From: UBA1952 sp965246765
GTDB taxonomy: Bacteria; Bacteroidota; Bacteroidia; Chitinophagales; Chitinophagaceae
Assembly (NCBI GenBank): GCA_965246765.1
Contig: CBDFFJ010000005.1
Coordinates: 496,001 to 560,000, forward strand
DNA length: 64,000 bases
Direction: 5' to 3'
Shown here: one piece after another, positions 44,996 to 53,640 of the stretch
Position numbering within the stretch: the first letter of the stretch is position 1
Layout: every line of letters starts with the position of its first letter
Translations under genes and position numbers: made by a program
Notes under the pieces: model-generated
Told to the model about the DNA's origin: nothing
What the model saw: only the letters and a program-made list of their open reading frames with translations
Database searches by the model: none

Positions 44996-45027
44996 AAGCA
45001 AAGCCCGGTTTCCCGGGCTTTGCTTTT
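44996..45027. terminator. Bidirectional terminator
   Basis: AAGCAAAGCCCGG and CCGGGCTTTGCTT form a 13-bp stem with a TTTC-like loop and a T run. It lies between the stop at 44989 and the minus-strand stop at 45030, so it can serve both genes. Confidence 0.9.
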
Positions 45028-45029
45028 GT

Positions 45030-46946
45030 TTATTTCAGTACGTTGAGTGGCTTCGTAACGTTTATGCCGCTACCGTTTATGCTCAGATAATAGAGTCCGG
45101 CGGCCAGTCCGGCTGTTTCAATCTGAAGTTGCTGCGTACCGGCTTCAAAATCCCGCATCGCCACATCTGTTACCATTCTGCCCGTGGCATCTGTGAGGCG
45201 GATGTTTAATTCTGCCGTCTTGCTCAGCCTGAACCGCAGTTGCGCGCTCGTGCGGGCTGGACTGGGGAATACGCTTACCGCGCTCACATTTTCAACTTCA
45301 GAGACAGACGCCGGCACTTCCAGCCGCACATTGTCTATATAAAGCGTATTGCCATAGTCGCTGGTGGCTTTCAGGGCAAGCATAGCGGTTGGCGGTATGC
45401 CGCCCACATCTACCGACTGCGAAGACCACTGCGTAGCGGTAGGGATGAAATAATCTGTTGTAGGCGGAGCTGTTGAGAGTGTAGCCCCAGCCGCGCTCCA
45501 TACAGACGTCCAGCTGGCGCCGCAGTCGGTGCTGTAGGCCACTTCCAGCTTATCATTCTCGGCGGCGTATTGTGCATGCGCATAAGCGAAGCTTAACATG
45601 GTACCGCCCACCAGCTTTGCCGCCGGAAGGATAGCATAATTCACTTCGCCGGAGGGAACGTAGAAGTTGTTGTGCTGCAGAAACCAGGTACTGCCTCCGT
45701 AGCCCGCGGCCCCGCCAAAGAGATTTTTGGAGACTGTGAAATTTCGCCCGTTGGAATCGGCGTCATATAGTATCCATCCTGCCGGGATGGTTCCGGTAGC
45801 CGTCTCAAAGCCGGTAACGATGGGCAGATTTACAGGTGTTGTGTTGTAGATGCTGACGTTGCCTTTGCCGGTATTGTTGCCGCCATTGATGTCTGCAGAC
45901 CCGTTCGGCAGTGCTACCGAGTCACTGATGAAGTGGTTGCCGCCGGGAATCGTCATTGCGCCCAATGATACCAGGGTTACGCCATTTGGAGCCAGGCTGC
46001 CTGTCCAGTTTACAAAGGTCATCGCAGTGCTTACATCGGTGCGGTAATATACGCGGGCGCTGGTGAGCGTGCTGGTGCCACCGTTGCGCAGCAGTGCATA
46101 CGCAGTCGCGCTGGCATTGCCGGGCACGCATTGAAGGCGCGAAGCCGGCTGCACACCCAGTGTTGCCACATCAAGAGAGATAGGAACAGGGGTGGAGATA
46201 GCGGCCTGGGAGATATTCTTGTCCGCATCATTCTGAATCCACGCGATCATGTTTGCGTTGTTCTTGTCTATGTATCTTCCCATGGCATTGGTCACATATA
46301 GCGTCACCGTTTCGCCGGTGGCCCATGCAGATTGCAATGAAATACCAGCAGGAGAAGGGAACATATCACGTACCACATTCGGGAAGTCCTGCTCGCCGTT
46401 AATACCCGGAGGCGCGCCATAGTGCAGGTGCTCCACCAGAGCGAGCCGGAGCTTCAGGTTAGCGCCGACAGGGGCTGTGTAAGCATTAGGTGTTTTTATA
46501 GTAATGACCGCAGTCACGGAATCGCCGGTTGCGCTCCAGGAGTGCGCGACGTTTAGCGTGTAAGGCGCGGCGGCAGCACCGGCAGCATTCAGATCGGCCT
46601 GCGTGAAGTTATTTACATGGCCAGTCGTAGGCGAGGATGTGCCGGAGCCCATCATAATGCCATTCAGGCGGCCCTGAGGCGCCGCTGCAATGCCGTAATA
46701 GGCAATCCGCGAATTGACGATGGCCTTGTAAGTATTGTAAATCGGCCCGCCGGCAGGAAAAGGGCTGGAGTAAGTGATATGGAGCACCTTGGAGTTCAGC
46801 CCCAGCAGATTTTGAAGTCCGGGATTGGCAACGGCGCAGGGCACGCAATGCTCGCCTGTGAATTCTTCAAAAAGCGCGAGACGGTTTTGCGCATCCGCTG
46901 AAAGTGCGCCGCACAGCGCCAGACAAAAGAGTAGCTCTTTCTTCAT
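45030..46946 (-). CDS. Omp28-like secreted protein with T9SS sorting domain, copy A
   Basis: This 638-residue protein has a signal peptide ending near SADAQ, then a thioredoxin-like opening FEEFTGEHCVPCAVANPGL (Cys34, Cys37). Omp28-type domains and a MAM/jelly-roll-like part follow, and a T9SS sorting domain ends with NVTKPLNVLK. The CxxC site suggests a redox or structural role on the cell surface. It is the most diverged of three tandem paralogues (next at 47013 and 49153). Confidence 0.88.
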   Translation of the reverse strand: MKKELLFCLALCGALSADAQNRLALFEEFTGEHCVPCAVANPGLQNLLGLNSKVLHITYSSPFPAGGPIYNTYKAIVNSRIAYYGIAAAPQGRLNGIMMGSGTSSPTTGHVNNFTQADLNAAGAAAAPYTLNVAHSWSATGDSVTAVITIKTPNAYTAPVGANLKLRLALVEHLHYGAPPGINGEQDFPNVVRDMFPSPAGISLQSAWATGETVTLYVTNAMGRYIDKNNANMIAWIQNDADKNISQAAISTPVPISLDVATLGVQPASRLQCVPGNASATAYALLRNGGTSTLTSARVYYRTDVSTAMTFVNWTGSLAPNGVTLVSLGAMTIPGGNHFISDSVALPNGSADINGGNNTGKGNVSIYNTTPVNLPIVTGFETATGTIPAGWILYDADSNGRNFTVSKNLFGGAAGYGGSTWFLQHNNFYVPSGEVNYAILPAAKLVGGTMLSFAYAHAQYAAENDKLEVAYSTDCGASWTSVWSAAGATLSTAPPTTDYFIPTATQWSSQSVDVGGIPPTAMLALKATSDYGNTLYIDNVRLEVPASVSEVENVSAVSVFPSPARTSAQLRFRLSKTAELNIRLTDATGRMVTDVAMRDFEAGTQQLQIETAGLAAGLYYLSINGSGINVTKPLNVLK

Positions 46947-46957
46947 AGGTTAAAAAT

Positions 46958-46987
46958 AAAGGGGCAGCTTCGGAAAGCTGCCCCTTT
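46958..46987 (-). terminator. Terminator hairpin between Omp28-like copies A and B
   Basis: AAAGGGGCAGCTT and AAGCTGCCCCTTT form a perfect stem around CGGA. On the minus strand it lies 26 nt after the stop of copy B (47013). Confidence 0.85.
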
Positions 46988-47012
46988 GCGGTAAAAAAAG
47001 AATACACAATGA

Positions 47013-48950
47013 TTACTTCACCACGGAAAGGCGCTGCGTGATGGTCCCTTCTTCCGTTTGGATGGCAATGTTGTAAACGCCGGCAGCAAGGTTGGCGGTA
47101 GCAACTTTGATGTGCTGCGCGCCCAGCTGCATGGTAGCGTCAGCAGCTACAGCTACTGTGCGGCCTACAGCGTCCAGAACATTTACTACAACCTTACCGC
47201 CCTTGCTCAGGTTAAAGTCAAGCGAAGCAGACTCCTTTGCAGGGTTTGGATAAAGCGTAACCTGGCTGTTGGTGATTACATTGCCAACTGCCAGCGGCCC
47301 GGTGCGGAAGGTTACATCATCAATATACAGGTTATTACCATACTGGCTGGTAGCGCGGAAGGCAACCATAGCACCGGCAGGCACAGAAGTAGCGTCAATG
47401 CTCTTGCCTGCCCACTCCAGATCGCTCTTAGGCAGGAAGTTGCTGTCTGTGGCAAGGCGGCTGGCCAACGCAGCACCGGCAGCGCTCCAGATAGAAGTCC
47501 AGGATGTGCCGCAGTTTGTAGAATAAACCACTTCCAGCTTATCATCAGTCAGTGCAGACTTGTACTGGCAATAAGCCACGTAGAAGTTGAGGGCCTTAGC
47601 GCCGGCAGGAATGGTGGCGGCAGGAATGATGGCATAGTTAGCCTCATTCGCAGGGTAGTTATAATTGTTGTGATAGATAGCGTAATTGCTGCCCTTATGA
47701 CCCAGGGTACCAGTATTTGCTTTTACAACGTAGAAATTCGCGCCGTTACCGTTCGCGTCATAAGTCACCCAGTTTGCAGGCACTGCGCCGGCAGTCTCAA
47801 AGTCTGCTGAGATTGGCAGGGCAGTTCCTGTAGAATTATACACGTGGGAATAAGCGCCGCTCTTGTTGTTGCCAACGTTGATATCAGCGCCGCCATTTGG
47901 AGAAGCTACAGAATCATATATAACGTGGCCGCCGGTTGTGATGGCAATCGCAGGCAGGGTTACAGGCGTAGTTGCGCCCGCGGCCAAAGACCCGGTCCAG
48001 CTATACACCGCATTAGTGCCGTTATCTACACGATAATATATTTTGGCAGATGTAAGAGTAGTAGTACCACCGTTCTTCAGCGTCACGGTACTGGCTGCAG
48101 TAGCATTGCCACCTGCAGCACACTGAAGGCCCGGAGCTGTGATGCCCGTAGAAGCGCCATCTACGGTAAGCGGTACATAAGTGGACTGAGCGGCTTGTGG
48201 AATGCTCTTGTCACCGTCGTTCTGAATCCAGGCTACGAGACGCACTTCATTATTGCTCTTATCTACGAAAGCAGGCAGCTTGCCCTTGATCGTGTAAGAC
48301 TGAGTCTGGCTGGCTGTCCATGAATTCGGCAACTGTGTGCCATTCGCATCCGGCACCATTTCGCGAACTACGTTGTGGAAGTCCTTCTCGCCGTTCGTAC
48401 CCGGTGCATTAGTATAGGTAAGATGCTCAATAACAGCGATACGAAGCTTCAGGTTAGCGCCGGCCGGAGCAAAAGCAGATACTGCTGTGATGTTCACAGT
48501 AGCCGTAACGGAATCACCAACACTGCCGCTCCATGCGTGCGTAACGGTAATGTTGAAAGGCGAAGTCATCGCCGCATCGTTATTAATATCCGTCTGTGTA
48601 AGATTAGCTACGTGGCCCGGGCTTGACGGAGCCGCAGTGCCAGTGCCAAGACCAGTGCCATCCAGACGGCCATACGGTGCGAAAGGCACCGAGTAGTAGG
48701 TCAGGCGTGCATCTGTAACAGTCTTATATGCGTTATAGATAGGACCCGCAGAAGGGATAGGGCTCTGATACTTAATCAGGATCACCTTGCTTGTGTTTGC
48801 GTTGAGCAGGGTGTTCAGGCCAGGATTAGCTGACGCGCATGGCGCACAGTTTTCGCCGGAAAACTCTTCATAAAGCGCAAGGCGGGTTTGCGCGTTTACG
48901 GCTGCGGCACTAAGCGTGCCGGCGGCGAGCAGAAGTAATAGTTTCTTCAT
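47013..48950 (-). CDS. Omp28-like secreted protein with T9SS sorting domain, copy B
   Basis: This 645-residue protein has the same layout as the neighbouring copies: signal peptide, LALYEEFSGENCAPCASANP with Cys35 and Cys38, an FHNVVREMVP segment, a metal-binding-looking beta domain, and a T9SS domain ending ITQRLSVVK. It is very similar to copy C over its N-terminal third and less so in the centre. A TAATTTCG box (48981-48988) lies 30 nt upstream, at the same place as in copy C. Confidence 0.9.
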   Translation of the reverse strand: MKKLLLLLAAGTLSAAAVNAQTRLALYEEFSGENCAPCASANPGLNTLLNANTSKVILIKYQSPIPSAGPIYNAYKTVTDARLTYYSVPFAPYGRLDGTGLGTGTAAPSSPGHVANLTQTDINNDAAMTSPFNITVTHAWSGSVGDSVTATVNITAVSAFAPAGANLKLRIAVIEHLTYTNAPGTNGEKDFHNVVREMVPDANGTQLPNSWTASQTQSYTIKGKLPAFVDKSNNEVRLVAWIQNDGDKSIPQAAQSTYVPLTVDGASTGITAPGLQCAAGGNATAASTVTLKNGGTTTLTSAKIYYRVDNGTNAVYSWTGSLAAGATTPVTLPAIAITTGGHVIYDSVASPNGGADINVGNNKSGAYSHVYNSTGTALPISADFETAGAVPANWVTYDANGNGANFYVVKANTGTLGHKGSNYAIYHNNYNYPANEANYAIIPAATIPAGAKALNFYVAYCQYKSALTDDKLEVVYSTNCGTSWTSIWSAAGAALASRLATDSNFLPKSDLEWAGKSIDATSVPAGAMVAFRATSQYGNNLYIDDVTFRTGPLAVGNVITNSQVTLYPNPAKESASLDFNLSKGGKVVVNVLDAVGRTVAVAADATMQLGAQHIKVATANLAAGVYNIAIQTEEGTITQRLSVVK

Positions 48951-49101
48951 GGCTTTTGGTAAAGGAATTTTTTATGTTGCCGAAATTAGGCTGAATAATT
49001 CAACGACCGGCCTGATTGTAAGCCAGATTTGAGGTATTTATATAAAGCTTGCGGTGAAATACTTGATTCCCGCAGTGTATTTTGAGGAAAGTCATAAAAA
49101 G

Positions 49102-49131
49102 AAAGGGGCAGCTACATTAGCTGCCCCTTTC
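49102..49131 (-). terminator. Terminator hairpin after Omp28-like copy C
   Basis: AAAGGGGCAGCT and AGCTGCCCCTTT form a stem with loop ACATT and flanking T tract, 21 nt after the stop of copy C at 49153. It closely resembles the hairpin after copy B, so the hairpin was probably duplicated with the gene. Confidence 0.85.
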
Positions 49132-49152
49132 TTACTAAAGCTTAGATGGAGA

Positions 49153-51084
49153 TTACTTAACTACAGACAGGCGTTGTGTAACAGTGCCTTCTTCCGTCTG
49201 AATAGCGATGTTGTAAGCACCCGCTGCAAGTGTTGCGGTAGGAATGCTGATATGCTGTATGCCTTGCTGCATAGTGCCGTTAGCAAGCACAACAACTGTA
49301 CGGCCAACCGCATCTACAACGTTTATAGCTACTACGCTGCTCTTGTTCAGCAGGAACTCAAGGGTGGCGCCATCCTTAGCAGGGTTCGGATATACCGATA
49401 CCTGGCCGTTTGCAATCACGTTCTCTACACCGGCTGGGGTGCCTTTAATGTTTACATCATCAATGAACAGGTTGTTACCACCATCAGCTGTTGCGCGGAA
49501 TGCAAGCAATGCATTAGCAGGGAGCGTGTTGAGGCTTACGGTGCGGAGCTTCCAGTCGGTAGAACCCGTAGCAGGGCTTGGCAACCAGTAAGTAGTGGTG
49601 GCCGCAGTAGTTGCTAAGCCGGAGCCGGACTGGCTCCAGAGTGATGTCCAGCTTGTGCCGCAATTTGTAGAATAAACGACTTCCAGCTTATCATTATTGG
49701 AGGTCGTCTTTTGGGCATAAGCCTGGTAAAACTCCAGACTGCGGTTTGTGCCCGCTACCGGCGCCGGCATAATCAGATAGCCAACGCTGCCTGCCGCATA
49801 TGTTCCTATTTTGTACCAGGGCATATAGTTGCTCGCATTGTGAGCAAGTCCGGTACCATTACCGTTCACCCATACATTACCGGCGCTGGTCGGATCAAGA
49901 GCGAGCCATCCTGCCGGAAGACCGGCAATTTCAAAGTTCTGCGTAATCGGCATTGCTACGCCGGCAGGGTTTACAACATTCACCAAGGCGGCCTGAAGGT
50001 TGTTGCCCTGGTTGATGTCGGCGCTGCCGTTTGGCAGAGAAACAGAATCAACAATGTAACGCGTGCCCACGCTGAGGCTTACCGCAGGTACAGAAACGGT
50101 TGCGGTAGCACCGGGAGCCAGAGAGCCGCTCCAGTTAGCGGTAGCATAGGTAGAAAGATTGTCCGCACGGCAATAAACCTTCGCGGACGTTAGGTTTGAG
50201 GTGCCGGTGCTCTTAATGGTAACTGTTGATGTTACGCTGGCGTTTGTAGAAGTGCATGCAATGCTGGAAGCCGGCGTTACACCTGTAGTGCCTACATCAG
50301 CACCAATAGCTACATAAGAAGACTTAGCCGCCTGCGGAATGCTCTTGTCGGCATCATTCTGAATCCAGGCTACCAGTACGACCTCCGGATTGCTCTTATC
50401 TACGATAGAGGCTACTTTACCCTTGATGGTGTAAGACTGCGTCTGGCTGGCAGTCCATGAGTTTGGCAGTTGTGTGCCGGTTGCATTAGGCACCATTTCA
50501 CGCACTACGTTGTGAAAGTCCTTTTCGCCGTTAGTGCCAGGAGCCTTGGTATATACCAGGTGCTCAATGATGGCGATCCGGAGTTTCAGATTGGCGCCGC
50601 TTGGAGCAAAAGCTGATACGGCAGTGATATTTACGTTGGCCGTTACAGAATCACCGGTAGCATTCCATGCATGGGTAATTGTAATATTGAAAGGCGAAGC
50701 AATTGCCGCATCCGTGTTGATATCAGCCTGCGTAAGGTTGGCGACGTGCCCCGGGCTTGTCGGCGCCGCAGTGCCGGTACCAAGGCCAGTGCCGTCAAGG
50801 CGGCCATATGGCGCAAACGGCACGGCATAGTAAGACAGGCGCGCATCAGTAATCGTTTTGTAGGCATTGTAAATCGGCCCTGCGGAAGGAATCGGGCTCT
50901 GATACTTAATCAGAAGCACCTTGCTGGTGTTTGCACCAAGCAGGGTATTCAGGCCCGGATTAGCCGACGCACATGGCGCGCAGTTTTCGCCGGAGAATTC
51001 TTCATAAAGCGCAAGGCGGGTTTGCGCATTTACGGCAGCCGTGCTGAATGCAGCGGCCGACAGCATGAGTAGCAGTTTTTTCAT
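49153..51084 (-). CDS. Omp28-like secreted protein with T9SS sorting domain, copy C
   Basis: This 643-residue protein has a signal peptide ending near AVNAQ, thioredoxin-like opening LALYEEFSGENCAPCASANP (Cys35, Cys38), FHNVVREMVP, a variable central and MAM-like region, and a T9SS domain ending VTQRLSVVK. The N-terminal half is nearly identical to copy B, while the centre differs. The upstream TAATTTCG box (51116-51123) is conserved with copy B. Confidence 0.9.
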   Translation of the reverse strand: MKKLLLMLSAAAFSTAAVNAQTRLALYEEFSGENCAPCASANPGLNTLLGANTSKVLLIKYQSPIPSAGPIYNAYKTITDARLSYYAVPFAPYGRLDGTGLGTGTAAPTSPGHVANLTQADINTDAAIASPFNITITHAWNATGDSVTANVNITAVSAFAPSGANLKLRIAIIEHLVYTKAPGTNGEKDFHNVVREMVPNATGTQLPNSWTASQTQSYTIKGKVASIVDKSNPEVVLVAWIQNDADKSIPQAAKSSYVAIGADVGTTGVTPASSIACTSTNASVTSTVTIKSTGTSNLTSAKVYCRADNLSTYATANWSGSLAPGATATVSVPAVSLSVGTRYIVDSVSLPNGSADINQGNNLQAALVNVVNPAGVAMPITQNFEIAGLPAGWLALDPTSAGNVWVNGNGTGLAHNASNYMPWYKIGTYAAGSVGYLIMPAPVAGTNRSLEFYQAYAQKTTSNNDKLEVVYSTNCGTSWTSLWSQSGSGLATTAATTTYWLPSPATGSTDWKLRTVSLNTLPANALLAFRATADGGNNLFIDDVNIKGTPAGVENVIANGQVSVYPNPAKDGATLEFLLNKSSVVAINVVDAVGRTVVVLANGTMQQGIQHISIPTATLAAGAYNIAIQTEEGTVTQRLSVVK

Positions 51085-51328
51085 GGCTTTTGTTTAGAGT
51101 GGGATTTTATGGAGCCGAAATTAAGGATTTGATAACTAAAAAAACCTTTTTCAATCAGTTTATTTTTCGGTTTTGTCATCATTGCCATTGAAAAGAAGGA
51201 TCAAATATTGGATAATCAGCACTATGCTACGCATAGCAAGGTATTATCCGCGTCAACCCGATAAGGATATTAGATTTGCCGGCAAGGGTATCCGGCCTTT
51301 CCAAGGACATTAAATACTAACAATAAAT

Positions 51329-52030
51329 ATGAATAAAGTTGTCTCCAACGCCGATGAAGCGATACAGGATATTCAAAGCGGCGCTACGATTATGCTCGGC
51401 GGCTTCGGCCTTTGCGGCATTCCTGAGAATTGCATTGCTGCGCTTGTAAAGAAAAATATCAACGGCCTTACCTGCATCTCCAACAATGCCGGCGTGGATG
51501 ACTTCGGCCTCGGCCTTCTGCTGAAGCAGCATCAGATTAAAAAGATGATTGCCTCTTACGTGGGCGAGAATGCGGAGTTTGAGCGGCAGTTGCTTTCGGG
51601 AGAATTGGAAGTTGACCTTATTCCGCAAGGCACGCTGGCTACACGCTGTATGATTTCCGGGTACGCGATTCCCTTTGTGCCGGTGCTTGCCGGTGTGGGC
51701 ACAGAAGTGGCGCAGGGAAAACAGACTTATTCAAAAGATGGCAAAGAATATCTTCTGGAAGAAGCATTCGACGCCGACTTCGCCATCGTAAAAGCCTGGA
51801 AGGGCGACCGCCTCGGGAACCTGATTTACAAAGACACTGCCCGCAACTTCAACCCGCTGATGGCAATGGCCGGGAAGATTACGATTGCGGAAGTGGAAGA
51901 ACTGGTTGAGCCCGGCGAGTTGGATGCAAACTTCATACACACGCCGGGCATTTATGTGAACCGGATTTTTCAGGGAACAGATTATGAGAAGCGCATTGAA
52001 CAAAGGACTGTTCGCAAGAGAAGCATCTAA
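51329..52030 (+). CDS. scoA: 3-oxoacid CoA-transferase subunit A
   Basis: This 233-residue protein has the subunit A signature: ATIMLGGFGLCGIPENCIAAL, then CISNNAGVDDFGLG and DLIPQGTLATRC. With subunit B it transfers CoA between succinyl-CoA and 3-oxoacids such as acetoacetate, as used in ketone-body or aromatic-acid breakdown. It precedes scoB after a 49-nt gap of TTCCAAC microrepeats. Confidence 0.94.
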   Translation: MNKVVSNADEAIQDIQSGATIMLGGFGLCGIPENCIAALVKKNINGLTCISNNAGVDDFGLGLLLKQHQIKKMIASYVGENAEFERQLLSGELEVDLIPQGTLATRCMISGYAIPFVPVLAGVGTEVAQGKQTYSKDGKEYLLEEAFDADFAIVKAWKGDRLGNLIYKDTARNFNPLMAMAGKITIAEVEELVEPGELDANFIHTPGIYVNRIFQGTDYEKRIEQRTVRKRSI

Positions 52031-52079
52031 GATTCCAACGCGAAGCATCCAACATTCCAACATTCCAACAAACAATGCA

Positions 52080-52742
52080 ATGCCTTTAGATAAAACCCAA
52101 ATCGCCCGCCGCATCGCCCGTGAACTGCAGGACGGCTACTACGTCAACCTCGGGATTGGCATCCCCACGCTCGTCGCCAATTATATTCCGGAGGGCGTTG
52201 ATGTCATCCTCCAGTCCGAAAACGGCCTGCTCGGCATGGGCCCCTTTCCCTTTGAAGGCGAGGAGGATGCCGACATGATAAATGCTGGCAAGCAGACCAT
52301 TACCAAACTGCCCGGCTCCGCCATTTTTGACTCCGCCATGTCCTTCGGCATGATACGCGCCGGCAAGGTTGACCTCACCGTCCTCGGCGCAATGGAAGTG
52401 GCCGATAACGGCGACATTGCCAACTGGAAAATCCCCGGCAAAATGGTCAAAGGCATGGGCGGCGCCATGGACTTGGTAGCCGCCGCGAAAAACATCATCG
52501 TAGCTATGCAGCATACCAATCCAAAGGGCGAAAGCAAACTGCTGCCTAAGTGTACGCTGCCGCTGACAGGCGTAAGGTGCGTGAAAAAAATCGTCACCGA
52601 TCTCGGCGTGTTTTCAATCACAGAAGAAGGCTTCCGTTGTGATGAGCGTGCGCCGGGGGTGAGCGTGGAAGAGATTAAGGCTAAGACAGCGGGGCGGCTG
52701 GTGATTGATGAAGATGTGGCGGAGATCTTGCTTGATTCTTGA
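52080..52742 (+). CDS. scoB: 3-oxoacid CoA-transferase subunit B
   Basis: This 220-residue protein from the ATG at 52080 (the frame is open upstream to 51984) starts MPLDKTQIARRIA. The catalytic Glu lies in QSENGLLGMGP (residue about 47), the SENGxxGxGP motif of class I CoA-transferases. GGAMDLVAAAKNI and late TEEGFRCDE segments also fit. Its TGA overlaps the ATG of the ORF6N gene (TGATG). Confidence 0.94.
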   Translation: MPLDKTQIARRIARELQDGYYVNLGIGIPTLVANYIPEGVDVILQSENGLLGMGPFPFEGEEDADMINAGKQTITKLPGSAIFDSAMSFGMIRAGKVDLTVLGAMEVADNGDIANWKIPGKMVKGMGGAMDLVAAAKNIIVAMQHTNPKGESKLLPKCTLPLTGVRCVKKIVTDLGVFSITEEGFRCDERAPGVSVEEIKAKTAGRLVIDEDVAEILLDS

Positions 52743-53290
52743 TGTCGCAAATTGCGATACCAAATTTTTTTGCTATGCAGTTAGAGGTTATTCAAAGCAA
52801 AATCTACGAAGTCCGCAACCAGAAAGTAATGCTGGACTTTGACTTGTCCGAAATGTTTGAGATTGAAACCAAAGCCCTCAATCAAGCAGTAAAACGCAAT
52901 TCGGATAGATTTCCCAAAGACTTTATGTTTAGGCTTAGCCCGGACGAATGGCAAATGATGCGGTCACAGATTGTGACCGCATCGCCCGATAGGCGAAATA
53001 CAAAGGCAACGCCGTTTGCCTTTTCCGAGCACGGTGTCACCATGCTCGCATCCGTCCTCCGTTCTGAGCGAGCTGTACAAATGAACATCGCCATTGTCCG
53101 TGCATTTGTAGCTATGCGGCAGATAGCAGGGCACTACGATGAAATGATAACCATCATTGCGGAATTGGAACAGAAAATGAATCACAAGTTCAAAGACGTC
53201 TGGCAGGCGCTGAACTTTCTCTTAGACCGCCGCGAAGAACAAGGCGAGTGGGAAGACCGCACACTCATTGGCTTCAAGCGCAAAGAATAA
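52742..53290 (+). CDS. ORF6N domain protein
   Basis: This protein of about 182 residues has an ORF6N domain in its first 90 residues: IYEVRNQKVMLDFDLSEMF, ETKALNQAVKRNSDRFP, FMFRLSPDEW and FAFSEHGVTMLASVLRS. The domain is typical of phage and mobile-element DNA-binding proteins. A coiled-coil tail follows. The ATG overlaps the scoB stop and its TAA overlaps the arsC-like ATG, so it is read as part of one operon. It is more AT-rich than scoB, suggesting acquisition. Confidence 0.85.
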   Translation: MSQIAIPNFFAMQLEVIQSKIYEVRNQKVMLDFDLSEMFEIETKALNQAVKRNSDRFPKDFMFRLSPDEWQMMRSQIVTASPDRRNTKATPFAFSEHGVTMLASVLRSERAVQMNIAIVRAFVAMRQIAGHYDEMITIIAELEQKMNHKFKDVWQALNFLLDRREEQGEWEDRTLIGFKRKE

Positions 53291-53631
53291 TGCTTACCAT
53301 CTACCACAACGGCCGCTGCACCAAAAGCCGCGGCGCTCTGAAAATCCTGCAAGAACAAGGCATCCCGCACGATGTCCGCTGGTACCTCGCCGAACCGCTG
53401 ACCGCCAAAGAACTTCGCGCCCTACTTAAAAAGCTTGGCATGAAAGCAAGCGAGCTTGTCCGCAAGAGCGAGCCTCACTACAAGGAGCAGCTTAAAGAAA
53501 AGACCCTCACGGAAGCCGGGTGGCTGAAAGAAATCGTTGCTCATCCCGAATTGATGGAGCGCCCTATCGTTGAGACGGATAACAAAGCAATAGTCGCCCG
53601 TCCGCCGGAGCGCGTACTTGAGCTATTGTAA
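53290..53631 (+). CDS. arsC: ArsC-family arsenate reductase-like protein
   Basis: This 113-residue protein has the ArsC/Spx fold: MLTIYHNGRCTKSRGAL with the catalytic Cys10 in CTKSR, then VRWYLAEPLTAKELRALLKKL, and a final RPIVETDNKAIVARPPERV containing the conserved RP Arg. Glutaredoxin-dependent arsenate reductases of this length convert arsenate to arsenite; some relatives have other thiol roles. The ATG overlaps the ORF6N stop (TAATG). Confidence 0.86.
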   Translation: MLTIYHNGRCTKSRGALKILQEQGIPHDVRWYLAEPLTAKELRALLKKLGMKASELVRKSEPHYKEQLKEKTLTEAGWLKEIVAHPELMERPIVETDNKAIVARPPERVLELL

Positions 53632-53636
53632 TTTTA
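53629..53636 (+). promoter_or_regulatory. -7 promoter box before gene at 53641
   Basis: TAATTTTA, one mismatch to TAnnTTTG, overlaps the TAA stop of the arsC-like gene and lies 4 nt before the ATG at 53641. Confidence 0.35.
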
Positions 53637-53640
53637 TCCA

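Noticed and set aside
47058..47810. A 250-codon frame antisense to the second Omp28-like gene.
   Set aside because: Similar antisense frames occur over all three paralogues because of shared codon use; no domain is visible.
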